Below, in pieces: positions 44,067 through 52,230 of a DNA stretch of 64,000 nt. The notes beneath the pieces are model-generated. The model made no database searches. It saw nothing but the letters and a program-made list of their open reading frames with translations, and was not told the origin of the DNA. Position numbers and translations under genes: made by a program. Source of the DNA: Oligella sp050920755. GTDB lineage: Bacteria; Pseudomonadota; Gammaproteobacteria; Burkholderiales; Burkholderiaceae_B. The DNA lies in assembly GCF_050920755.1 (NCBI RefSeq), contig NZ_CP158480.1:186001-250000 (forward strand), given 5' to 3'. Numbering within the stretch: position 1 is the stretch's first letter; each line of letters begins with the position of its first letter.

Positions 44067-44327
44067 ATGAGCAAACGTACTAGCGAAAGCCAAATCATCA
44101 GTATTCTTAAACAAGCCGAGGCAGGCACACCTGTTCAAGAGTTGTGCCGCCAAAATGGCATTGCCTCTGCGACTTTCTACAAATGGCGAGAACGTTATGG
44201 GGGCATGGAAGCCTCAGATGTCAAACGACTAAAGAAACTTGAGGCTGAGAATCGTCGGCTCAAGCAGATGTATGCCGAGCTTAGTCTTAAATCCATGATG
44301 CAGGAAGAAATCATAAAAAAGCTGTAA
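44067..44327 (+). CDS. IS407-group OrfA (copy C)
   Basis: 86 residues from ATG 44067 (GGAG upstream): SKRTSESQIISILKQAEAGTPVQELCRQNGIASATFYKWRERYGG, then LKKLEAENRRLKQMYAELSL. A6G at 44315-44321 is the expected frameshift site. Confidence 0.85.
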   Translation: MSKRTSESQIISILKQAEAGTPVQELCRQNGIASATFYKWRERYGGMEASDVKRLKKLEAENRRLKQMYAELSLKSMMQEEIIKKL

Positions 44328-45157
44328 AACCCGTCCAAGAACGCAAGCATTGGGTTCATGAGCTACGGGTTAAGTTTACTGCCAGTATTGCCTTATGCTG
44401 TGAGGTGGCGGGTATCAGTCGTACAGCCTTTTATTATGAGAAGCGCTTACCAGATGATACCGAGGTTTCGGAGGTGCTCACCGATGTCTCAGAAAAGCAT
44501 CCTCGTTGGGGATTTATGAAATGTTTTAAAAGGATTCGACACATGGGCTACCCTTGGAACCATAAACGTGTACATCGTGTGTATACACAGCTTAAACTGA
44601 ATCTAAAGAGCAAACGCAAACAACGATTACCTGCTCGTGAACCATTGCCGTTACAAGCACCGGAACGAGCCAATCAGTGTTGGTCAATGGACTTTATGAG
44701 TGACAGTCTAGAGAACCGGGTACGCTTTAGAACCCTTAATGTGATGGATGACTATAATCGCCAAGCCTTAGGGATTGAGGTCAGTGTCGGTATGCCAACG
44801 AGTAAAGTGATTTATTACCTAGATCGCATTGCCGAGTTACACGGTTATCCAGAGCGAATTAGGGTAGATAATGGCACAGAGTTTACCTCACATCAGTTCG
44901 TCAACTGGGCAAAGCAGCACGGCATTTACATTGATTATATTGAGCCCGGATGTCCTTACCAAAATGGCTTTATTGAGCGATTTAATAGGACATACCGTAA
45001 TGAGGTTTTAGGGTGTTACCTCTTTAAGACGCTTAAACAGGTTAAACAACTGACTGAAGAATGGTTAACTGTTTATAATACACAAAGACCCCATGATGCA
45101 CTGAAGGGACTAACCCCTTTAATGTACAAACAAAAGCATTCCGTTTCTACTTTGTAG
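44315..45157 (+). CDS. IS407-group OrfB (copy C)
   Basis: Read in the -1 frame from the A6G site: VKPVQERKHWVHELRVKF...ISRTAFYYEKR, then the DDE core WSMDFMSDSL, IRVDNGTEFTS and YQNGFIERFNRTYRNEVL. The first ATG in this frame is at 44405, but a fused OrfAB product made by frameshifting is expected. The frame is intact. Confidence 0.83.
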   Translation, partial: KKAVKPVQERKHWVHELRVKFTASIALCCEVAGISRTAFYYEKRLPDDTEVSEVLTDVSEKHPRWGFMKCFKRIRHMGYPWNHKRVHRVYTQLKLNLKSKRKQRLPAREPLPLQAPERANQCWSMDFMSDSLENRVRFRTLNVMDDYNRQALGIEVSVGMPTSKVIYYLDRIAELHGYPERIRVDNGTEFTSHQFVNWAKQHGIYIDYIEPGCPYQNGFIERFNRTYRNEVLGCYLFKTLKQVKQLTEEWLTVYNTQRPHDALKGLTPLMYKQKHSVSTL

Positions 45158-45243
45158 TTGTACTAAAAATGGGATGGGTACACTATCCCTCATTGAAAAC
45201 TTACTTTCACGCTAAAAACAATCCAAAATATCATCCCAATAAT

Positions 45244-46950
45244 ATGAAAAATGATCTTAATAAAACTGCCCGAAGCGGTGGAGAAATTCTTGTTGCTCAA
45301 TTACTGAAGCAAGGCGTTGACCGTGTCTTCTGTGTGCCGGGAGAGAGTTATCTGGCGGTGCTCGATGCTTTGTATGACACGGATATTCAAATCATTATTT
45401 GCCGTCAGGAGGGTGGTGCGGCGATGATGGCTGAAGCATATGCCAAGCTGAGCGGTAAGCCAGGCGTTTGTATGGTGACGCGTGCGCCCGGTGCGACTAA
45501 TGCCTATGCCGGTGTGCATATTGCTAATCAAGACTCAACACCGCTGATTTTATTGGTGGGTCAAATCGATACCGGCATGCGTGAGCGTAAGGCTTTCCAA
45601 GAGATGGATTATCATGCAGTGTTCGGCGATCAAAGCAAATGGGCGACGGAGATTGATGATGTTGAGCGCATTCCGGAGCTGATGAGTCGTGCTTTTCATA
45701 TTGCAACTGCCGGTAATCCGGGGCCTGTGGTGATTGCTTTACCGGAAAATATGCTGGTTCAACGAGCCGAGGTTCAAGATGCGCCTACGGTGAAAGCGAT
45801 TCCGCTTAATCCTTCGCAGCAGCAAATTGAGAGCACCATTAGCATGCTGCAAAAAGCGGAAAATCCCATTTTGCTTGCCGGTGGTAGCCGATGGTCAAAA
45901 AATGCAGTGGATGAATTAATTAAATTTGCAGATAAAAGTGGCATCCCTGTCGCTGTTGAGTTTAGGCGTCAAATGCTCTTTCCGCACAGCCATCCTTGCT
46001 ATGCCGGCGATGTCGGCTTAGGCATCAATCCTAAGCTCGTGCAAAGGCTTAAAGACTCGGATTGTATTATGCTGGTTGGCGGCAGTATGTCTGAAGTTCC
46101 TTCACAGAGCTACACCCTTTTAAATATACCTAAAGCGGCACAGTCACTGATTCATGTGCATCCGGATATCCATGAGCTAAATCGAGTGTATCAAGCGGAT
46201 TTGGCTGTCAACAGTACTGCAGAAGCTTGGTTGCAGGGCTTAAATCAAGCCGCAGCGCTAACTACACTGGATCGAAAATGGCACTCATTAAGTCAGACAG
46301 CACACGAGGATTATCTTGCTTGGACGGATCCGAGTAAGAATCAGAGCCCGGGCGATCTGACGATGGCACATATGATGAGCCTGCTGAGAGAAAAATTGCC
46401 TAAAGACAGCATTATGTGTAACGGTGCAGGTAATTACGCCACTTGGCTTCATCGCTATTATCGTTTTGAGCAATATGGCACGCAGTTAGCGCCTACGTCA
46501 GGCTCTATGGGCTATGGCTTGCCCGCTGCGGTGGCTGCTAAGCAATATGCACCGGATAAGACCGTGATTTGCTTTGCCGGAGACGGTTGCTTTATGATGC
46601 ATGGCCAGGAGTTTGCGACGGCCATACAGTATGATTTACCGATTGTTGTGTTGATATTTGATAATGGCATGTACGGCACCATCAGAATGCATCAGGAAAG
46701 AGATTATCCGGATAGGGTCAGTGGCACTTACTTAAAGAATCCGGATTTTGCAGCCTATGCCAAGGCCTTTGGCGGGCATGGTGAGCGCGTTGAGCGAAAC
46801 GAGGAGTTTGAGGCTGCTTTTGATCGCGCGCTAAGTAGTGGTAAGCCGGCAATTATTCATTGCCTGATGAATCCGGAAGCGATTACACCGGACCGTACGC
46901 TAAGTCAGATTCGCGATAACTCAAAAAAAATAGTTTATATAAGGGCATGA
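45244..46950 (+). CDS. Thiamine-pyrophosphate-dependent enzyme, acetolactate synthase-like
   Basis: 568 residues with the three-domain ThDP architecture: the N-terminal Pyr domain (ILVAQLLKQGVDRVFCVPGESYLAVLDAL with the catalytic-type Glu in RQEGGAAMMAEAYA), a middle domain, and a C-terminal PP domain with GDGCFMMHGQEFATAIQYDLPIVVLIFDNGMYG. ATG 45244 fits the family; earlier in-frame codons belong to the IS end upstream. It could be a catabolic decarboxylase or ligase rather than the biosynthetic AHAS, since no small subunit is present and TctBA genes follow. Confidence 0.83.
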   Translation: MKNDLNKTARSGGEILVAQLLKQGVDRVFCVPGESYLAVLDALYDTDIQIIICRQEGGAAMMAEAYAKLSGKPGVCMVTRAPGATNAYAGVHIANQDSTPLILLVGQIDTGMRERKAFQEMDYHAVFGDQSKWATEIDDVERIPELMSRAFHIATAGNPGPVVIALPENMLVQRAEVQDAPTVKAIPLNPSQQQIESTISMLQKAENPILLAGGSRWSKNAVDELIKFADKSGIPVAVEFRRQMLFPHSHPCYAGDVGLGINPKLVQRLKDSDCIMLVGGSMSEVPSQSYTLLNIPKAAQSLIHVHPDIHELNRVYQADLAVNSTAEAWLQGLNQAAALTTLDRKWHSLSQTAHEDYLAWTDPSKNQSPGDLTMAHMMSLLREKLPKDSIMCNGAGNYATWLHRYYRFEQYGTQLAPTSGSMGYGLPAAVAAKQYAPDKTVICFAGDGCFMMHGQEFATAIQYDLPIVVLIFDNGMYGTIRMHQERDYPDRVSGTYLKNPDFAAYAKAFGGHGERVERNEEFEAAFDRALSSGKPAIIHCLMNPEAITPDRTLSQIRDNSKKIVYIRA

Positions 46951-47167
46951 GGTGAAAACTCGGCCTCATGCCTTGCTCGTCTCTTCAATCCCTCCCAAAC
47001 ACCTCCAATCAAAGCGCTTAATGACAAGCGTCGAGAGCAAATACCAATCATTTAGTGCTCTTCCTAGGCTTTATCGGCTGACGGTAACCCATATAAACCT
47101 TTACAATACAGAAGGACTTCAGAAAGTCACTATCGTATCTTTGAGTTAACTATGGGGGATGCATTTT

Positions 47168-47644
47168 ATGCGCTTTAGGGTTAATCGTAAGGAGCTATGG
47201 TCAGTATTATTGATGCTGATTCTAGCGGTGCCTACGATCGTTGGTAGTTTAAATTATCAAGTCGGGACCTTGGCACGTATGGGGCCTGGCTATTTCCCTC
47301 TGATTCTCGGTTGTATTTTAACTTTTTTGGCGTTGCTTTTGCTATTTAGTCCGGAGCCTGTAGAGAGTTTATTGGACGAGATAGCCGAGGAAGATACGTT
47401 AAGCTTAAAGGAACAGGTCATTACTTGGGTGACTATTGTTGCCTCTGTTATTGCATTTATCGTAATTGGTAAATACGGTGGTCTTATTCCGGCAACGTTT
47501 GTGATGTGTACCTTAGCGGCTTTTGCAGATAAAAGAAATTCCGTAGTGACTAATATCATTATCGGTGCAGTTTTAACGGCAGTGGCGGTGGGCTTATTCC
47601 GCTACGGGCTGCAGATTCAATTCCCATTATTTACTTGGGGCTAA
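47168..47644 (+). CDS. tctB: Tripartite tricarboxylate transporter small permease TctB
   Basis: 158 residues, four predicted helices: LWSVLLMLILAVPTIVGSL, YFPLILGCILTFLALLLLF, VTIVASVIAFIVIGKYGGLIPATFVMCTLAAF and IIIGAVLTAVAVGLFRYGL. GTLARMGPGYFPLILG is diagnostic. ATG 47168 is used because GGGGG at 47154-47158 is well spaced for it and too close for ATG 47159. The 217 bp between the ThDP enzyme and this gene hold no recognisable gene. Confidence 0.87.
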   Translation: MRFRVNRKELWSVLLMLILAVPTIVGSLNYQVGTLARMGPGYFPLILGCILTFLALLLLFSPEPVESLLDEIAEEDTLSLKEQVITWVTIVASVIAFIVIGKYGGLIPATFVMCTLAAFADKRNSVVTNIIIGAVLTAVAVGLFRYGLQIQFPLFTWG

Positions 47645-47656
47645 AAGGCTAAGACG

Positions 47657-49189
47657 ATGTGGGAAAATATAGTTTTAGGTGTTCAAACCGCTTTTCATCT
47701 TCATAATTTACTTTTTGCTTTTGTCGGCGTTTTAATCGGTAATTTAATTGGTGTGTTACCGGGTGTCGGTGCGCTAACGGCTATTTCAATGTTATTGCCG
47801 ATTACCTATGGTTTAGAGCCGGCGGCCGCTTTAATGATGCTGGCAGGTCTCTACTATGGTTCCAGTTACGGCGGAGCGGTCACTACGATTTTGCTGAATT
47901 TGCCGGGTACACCGACGCACGCGGTGGTCAGTATTGACGGCCATCCCCTGGCGCGTCAGGGTCGAGCAGGTGCAGCCTTGATGATGGCAATGATTGCTTC
48001 CTTTATCGGTGCCACGATAGGAGTGATTTTAATTAATGTCGCCGGTCCTTTGTTTGTACAGATTGCCTTTGAATTCGGCCCGGCAGAGTATTTCTCCTTG
48101 ATGCTTTTGGGCTTATTAGCCGCCTCCACATTAAGTAGCGGTTCACCGCTTAAAGGGATTGCGATGGTGGTGATCGGCTTGATTTTCGGTATTGTGGGCA
48201 CCGATGTTAATACCGGTATTGCTCGCTTTACTTTTAATATTCTTGAACTACAAGACGGTCTTGCATTAGTTGCTGTGGCGATGGGGCTTTTCGGTATTTC
48301 TGATGTGTTACGTAATACAAATAGAATAGCTCAAGGGGAGGAAACATCCAAAGGTAAAATCGGTTGGCGCGCCATGCGGGTTGAAAAAGGGGAGTTGAAA
48401 AGTTCTGCTTCAGCGATTGGTCGGGGTGCCGGTATCGGTTCATTCTTTGGTATTTTACCGGGTACGGGTGGTACGATTGCCTCTTTTATTTCATATGCGA
48501 TTGAGAAAAAGGTCAATAAGAACTCGAAGAAATTCGGTCACGGCGCGATTGAGGGTGTGGCCGGTCCCGAGTCCGCCAACAGTTCCGCTGCGATTACAGC
48601 CTTTATCCCTACCTTAAGCTTAGGTATCCCGGGAGATGCGGTAATGGCCTTAATGCTGGGGGCCATGATGATCCATAATGTACTGCCCGGTCCGCAGATG
48701 ATGGTGGAACATCCGGATGTGTTTTGGGGCTTAATGGTCAGCTTCTGGATTGGTAACTTCTTCTTGATGGTGTTAAACGTACCGTTAATCAGTATGTGGG
48801 TGAAGATTTTATCGGTGCCGTACCGTTTATTCTTCCCGGCTATTCTGCTCTTTATCTGTTTGGGGGTTTATAGCACCAACAATAATCTTTTAGATGTGGC
48901 TATCGTGCTGTGTATAGGGATTTTCGGTGCAATTGCGCTCAGATTAAACTTTGAGCCTGCACCTTTGTTATTGGGCTTTGTACTGGGCCCGATGATGGAG
49001 GAAAATTTCCGCCGTGCGCTACTTCTATCCCGAGGCAATATGATGACTTTTATTGAGAGACCCATCAGCGGTGTATGTATCGGAATTGGCTTCTTCTTAG
49101 TTGCTATGGTGGTATTCGGTCGTTTTAAAAAGAGGGCGCAGCGCTTGCAAAGAGCGCGTCGTAAAGCTGCTGTTCAAATTGAGGAATAA
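47657..49189 (+). CDS. tctA: Tripartite tricarboxylate transporter large permease TctA
   Basis: 510 residues, about eleven or twelve helices. VLIGNLIGVLPGVGALTAISMLLPITYGLEPAAALMMLAGLYYGSSYGGA and GILPGTGGTIASFISYAIEKKV form the two repeated TctA signatures; GHGAIEGVAGPESANSSAA follows. It imports a carboxylate using an ion gradient with TctB and a periplasmic TctC. No TctC is encoded in the window, so the binding protein must be elsewhere. Confidence 0.92.
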   Translation: MWENIVLGVQTAFHLHNLLFAFVGVLIGNLIGVLPGVGALTAISMLLPITYGLEPAAALMMLAGLYYGSSYGGAVTTILLNLPGTPTHAVVSIDGHPLARQGRAGAALMMAMIASFIGATIGVILINVAGPLFVQIAFEFGPAEYFSLMLLGLLAASTLSSGSPLKGIAMVVIGLIFGIVGTDVNTGIARFTFNILELQDGLALVAVAMGLFGISDVLRNTNRIAQGEETSKGKIGWRAMRVEKGELKSSASAIGRGAGIGSFFGILPGTGGTIASFISYAIEKKVNKNSKKFGHGAIEGVAGPESANSSAAITAFIPTLSLGIPGDAVMALMLGAMMIHNVLPGPQMMVEHPDVFWGLMVSFWIGNFFLMVLNVPLISMWVKILSVPYRLFFPAILLFICLGVYSTNNNLLDVAIVLCIGIFGAIALRLNFEPAPLLLGFVLGPMMEENFRRALLLSRGNMMTFIERPISGVCIGIGFFLVAMVVFGRFKKRAQRLQRARRKAAVQIEE

Positions 49190-49231
49190 CCCTTAGCTCA
49201 GAATATCATTTCTAATGATTATGATTTAATT

Positions 49232-49262
49232 AGGCACTGACGTTGGTTGGTGCCTCTATTTT
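49232..49262 (+). terminator. Terminator hairpin after tctA
   Basis: AGGCAC and GTGCCT form a 6-bp stem with a 12-base loop, followed by CTATTTTATT. Located 43 bp after the tctA stop. The ~260 bp from here to the IS5-family end contain no gene I can support. Confidence 0.55.
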
Positions 49263-49521
49263 ATTGATTTCCAGTATATAAAAAGATTATTAGCGTATCG
49301 TAGGTGGAAAGCGGGTGATGCATACTTTTCGTGGGAGCAGGTATGTAATTCAGCGTTCGTGAGATTCTCGCCGCCACTATTTATTGGTAACGGCAATAAT
49401 GCTTCACGCTCTTTGATTAAGCATTGATTGAGGGCGCATAGGTCGTGTCTTGGACTCGGAGGTCGAGGCAACACTCAGCAGCATAAGCCTCACTGCGCTC
49501 GTTATCGAAGAAATAGACATA

Positions 49522-50757
49522 GAGACCTTTGCAATAACCCCTCAAACTTCCTAAAATATGGCTTATTTCCTTGCATTCTTACTTCAGTCCTATGAGTAGT
49601 TTCTTTCAACAAACCGCCAAAGCCCGTATTGCCAAACACCTCGACCGTTTTCCGTTACTTAAGTTAGATCAAGTGATTGATTGGCGACCGATTGAACGCT
49701 ACCTCAATTCACAAAAGCAGCGTCGATTGACGACTCAACAAGGTCGTCCGAGTTATCCCGTGCTCGCCATGTTTAAGGCAGTCCTATTGGGTCAATGGCA
49801 TAGCCTCTCCGATCCGGAGCTTGAGCATAGTTTGGTGACTCGCATTGATTTTACGATTTTTTGCGGTTTTGATGATATGGACGTTCCCGATCACAGTACC
49901 CTATGCCGTTACCGCAATTGGTTGGCTGAGGAGGGTTTATTGGATAAGCTGTTAGTGCTTATCAATCAGCAGTTAAGCGAGAAGGGTCTAAAAGTAGCCA
50001 AGGCACAAACGGCAGTGGTTGATGCGACGATTATTCAAACGGCAGGTCGTAAGAAAATGAAGGCAATTGAGCAGCTTGAGGACGGTGAGTATCATGAGTC
50101 TGCACCAAGCACTGATAAGGATGCACGTTGGACAAAAAAGGGGGCTGACTTCCATTTAGGCTTTAAGCTACATGCTCGTTCGGATGGTGAGGGCTATATT
50201 GAAAAGCTTAATACCACGCCCGCTAATGTGCATGAGGTTAATCAACTTGAACCGCTCGTTAATGATTTGAAACAGGGCACGAGAGTAGAAGCGGATAAGG
50301 GCTATAGCAGCGCAAAGAACCGAAAGCGATTACAAGCGCTCGGCTTAGAAGATGGCATTATGCAAAAGGCGCATCGCGGTTCAGTGTTGACACGTGAGCA
50401 GATAGAACGCAACAAGCGTTTATCTAAGACTCGCTATGTGATTGAGCAAAGTTTCGGCACGCTGCACCGTAAATTCAAACATAAGCGGGCAAGCTGTTTT
50501 GGTCTCGTCAAGGTGCATGCGCAGTCGCTTTTGAAAGCGATTTGCATCAATTGTTTAAAAGCTGCCAATAAGCTTAGGATAGTTGCGCCTAATTTTGCCT
50601 AAAAGGCAGAATTAGGCAGATAAATGCCAAAAAAACAGGCATTTATCGATAAAAGCTGGGTGAAATTTGTCGAAAATTTCCAAAAAAATCAAAAAATCAA
50701 AAAAATTTCCAAGTAGAACAAAAAAGCGCTATTTAACGGTTTTTATGCAAAAGTCTC
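49522..50757 (+). mobile_element. IS5-family element (copy 1)
   Basis: About 1.24 kb between GAGACCTTTGCAATAACCCC at 49522 and the inverted end ...TGCAAAAGTCTC at 50757. It encodes one transposase. A nearly identical copy in the same orientation lies at 61023-62250, and a left-end fragment at 9217. No clear target duplication was seen. Confidence 0.85.
49592..50602 (+). CDS. IS5-family transposase (copy 1)
   Basis: 336 residues from ATG 49592 (MSSFFQQTAKARI); an in-frame TTG 21 bp upstream is less likely. The N-terminal DUF772-type domain has GRPSYPVLAMFKAVLLGQWHSLSDPELE; the DDE_Tnp_1-type core has AVVDATIIQ (Asp), VEADKGYSS (Asp) and RYVIEQSFGTLHRKF (Glu). Compared with copy 2 it differs at about four residues. 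Confidence 0.9.
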   Translation: MSSFFQQTAKARIAKHLDRFPLLKLDQVIDWRPIERYLNSQKQRRLTTQQGRPSYPVLAMFKAVLLGQWHSLSDPELEHSLVTRIDFTIFCGFDDMDVPDHSTLCRYRNWLAEEGLLDKLLVLINQQLSEKGLKVAKAQTAVVDATIIQTAGRKKMKAIEQLEDGEYHESAPSTDKDARWTKKGADFHLGFKLHARSDGEGYIEKLNTTPANVHEVNQLEPLVNDLKQGTRVEADKGYSSAKNRKRLQALGLEDGIMQKAHRGSVLTREQIERNKRLSKTRYVIEQSFGTLHRKFKHKRASCFGLVKVHAQSLLKAICINCLKAANKLRIVAPNFA

Positions 50758-50813
50758 AACTTCTACCTTAATGGTTCAAGCCCTAAACAATTTGAATATA
50801 ATAAATAAAGAGC

Positions 50814-52130
50814 CTATAAATAATTTTGTGTAACTACCTTAAAACCTTTATCCTTAACAGGAGTATTTTAAATGGTAAGTTACATGACTAAAAACGACGA
50901 CTTAATTAAATCCTTAATTAAACAATTAAATGTAAACCCGACGGATGGTGCTGACATCGAGGCGCTTGCCGATACACTTCGTAAGCACCTCTATGAGACT
51001 GCTTTGGCTGCAGAGCTTGATGCGCATCTTGGCTATGAGAAGCACGCTAAAGGTGCTAAGCAAGCGGGTAATAGTCGCAATGGCTATAGCAAGAAGACGT
51101 TAAAGGGCAATAAGGCGCAGTTTGAGATCGCGGTGCCGAGAGACCGCAACGCCACGTTTGAGCCGCAAATCGTTAAAAAACACCAAACCCGCACCGGCGT
51201 ATTGGACGATCAGATTATCGCCTTGTATGGCAAGGGGATGACCACTCGGGAGATTGCTGACACCTTGCAGGAATTCTATGATGTGGATGTCTCTCCCATG
51301 CTGATCAGTCATGTCACAGAGAAGGTGATGGAGGAGCTCAAGGAATGGCAGAACCGCCCCTTGGACAATCTCTATCCTATCGTCTACTTGGACTGCATTG
51401 TGCTGAAAGTAAGAGAGAATCAGCGCATCGTTAATAAGTCCATTTACATCGCTTTAGGTGTCAATCCGGCGGGCCATAAAGAGCTCTTAGGTCTATGGAT
51501 AGCTCAGAACGAGGGTGCGCGCTTCTGGCTTGGCATTTTAACCGAGCTTAAGAATCGGGGACTGGAAGACATCTTAATTGCTTGCGTGGACGGTCTTAAG
51601 GGCTTTCCTGAGGCAATTGAAGCAGTCTACCCTCAGACGAAGGTGCAACTGTGCATTGTGCACATGGTACGCAATACCATGCGCTTTGTATCGTGGAAAG
51701 ACGCTAGAGCGGTCACCAAAGACCTGAAAGCAATTTATCAAGCAGCAACGGAGTCAGAGGGCTTGCAAGCCCTTGATGCCTTTGAAAGCCGGTGGCCTAA
51801 TTATGCGTTTGCCGTACAGTCATGGCGTAATCATTGGCACCATGTCGCCACGCTCTTTGCGTATCCGGAAGATATTCGACGCGCCATCTACACAACGAAC
51901 GCCATAGAGTCGCTTAACAGCGTTATCCGTAAGGCAACCAAGCGCCATAAACTCTTTCCGAATGACGAGGCTGCCCTGAAAGTGGTGTATTTAGCGATTC
52001 ACGAGGCAAGTAAAAAATGGACAATGCCAATTAGGAACTGGCGTCAAGCTCTAAACCAGTTTAGTATAGAGTTCGAGGACAGATTTCTGAACTATTTATA
52101 AGAAAATCAGTTACACAAAATATCTTACAG
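50814..52130 (+). mobile_element. IS256-family element
   Basis: About 1.32 kb. Inverted ends: CTATAAATAATTTTGTGTAAC near 50814 and CTGTAAGATATTTTGTGTAAC read inward from 52130. It carries one intact transposase. Decayed relatives occur at 849-1141 and 37303-37415. Confidence 0.82.
50872..52101 (+). CDS. IS256-family (mutator-type) transposase
   Basis: 409 residues. ELDAHLGYEKHAKGAKQAGNSRNGYSKKTL near the N-terminus, YPIVYLDCIVLKVRE with the first Asp, IACVDGLKGFPEAIEAVYPQT with the second Asp, CIVHMVRN, and IYTTNAIESLNSVIRKATKRH with the Glu are all hallmark segments. AGGAG sits 8 bp before ATG 50872. Intact. Confidence 0.93.
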   Translation: MVSYMTKNDDLIKSLIKQLNVNPTDGADIEALADTLRKHLYETALAAELDAHLGYEKHAKGAKQAGNSRNGYSKKTLKGNKAQFEIAVPRDRNATFEPQIVKKHQTRTGVLDDQIIALYGKGMTTREIADTLQEFYDVDVSPMLISHVTEKVMEELKEWQNRPLDNLYPIVYLDCIVLKVRENQRIVNKSIYIALGVNPAGHKELLGLWIAQNEGARFWLGILTELKNRGLEDILIACVDGLKGFPEAIEAVYPQTKVQLCIVHMVRNTMRFVSWKDARAVTKDLKAIYQAATESEGLQALDAFESRWPNYAFAVQSWRNHWHHVATLFAYPEDIRRAIYTTNAIESLNSVIRKATKRHKLFPNDEAALKVVYLAIHEASKKWTMPIRNWRQALNQFSIEFEDRFLNYL

Positions 52131-52230
52131 CCTCAATAAATTAATTAAAGTCACAATGTTCTCATCTAATTCATGAGAACCATCAAGGAATTATTTGCTT
52201 TAAGTTAAAATTAAAATAAAGAAAGATCCC

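Larger units (their letters stand above)
43983..45183 (+). mobile_element. IS3 family, IS407-group-like element (copy C)
   Basis: About 1.2 kb; ends GTGTAGCCATCCC at 43983 and GTGTACCCATCCC read inward from 45183. orfA and orfB are in -1 register with an A6G run. The most diverged of the three related elements. It inserted just upstream of the thiamine-pyrophosphate enzyme gene and may have displaced that gene's promoter. Confidence 0.8.

Noticed and set aside
46952..47149. 65-codon frame between the ThDP enzyme and tctB
   Set aside because: No ribosome site, no recognisable domain, and Thr/Leu/Ser-rich composition; treated as intergenic.
49256..49474. 72-codon minus-strand frame after tctA
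   Set aside because: Overlaps the tctA terminator, no ribosome site and no family resemblance.
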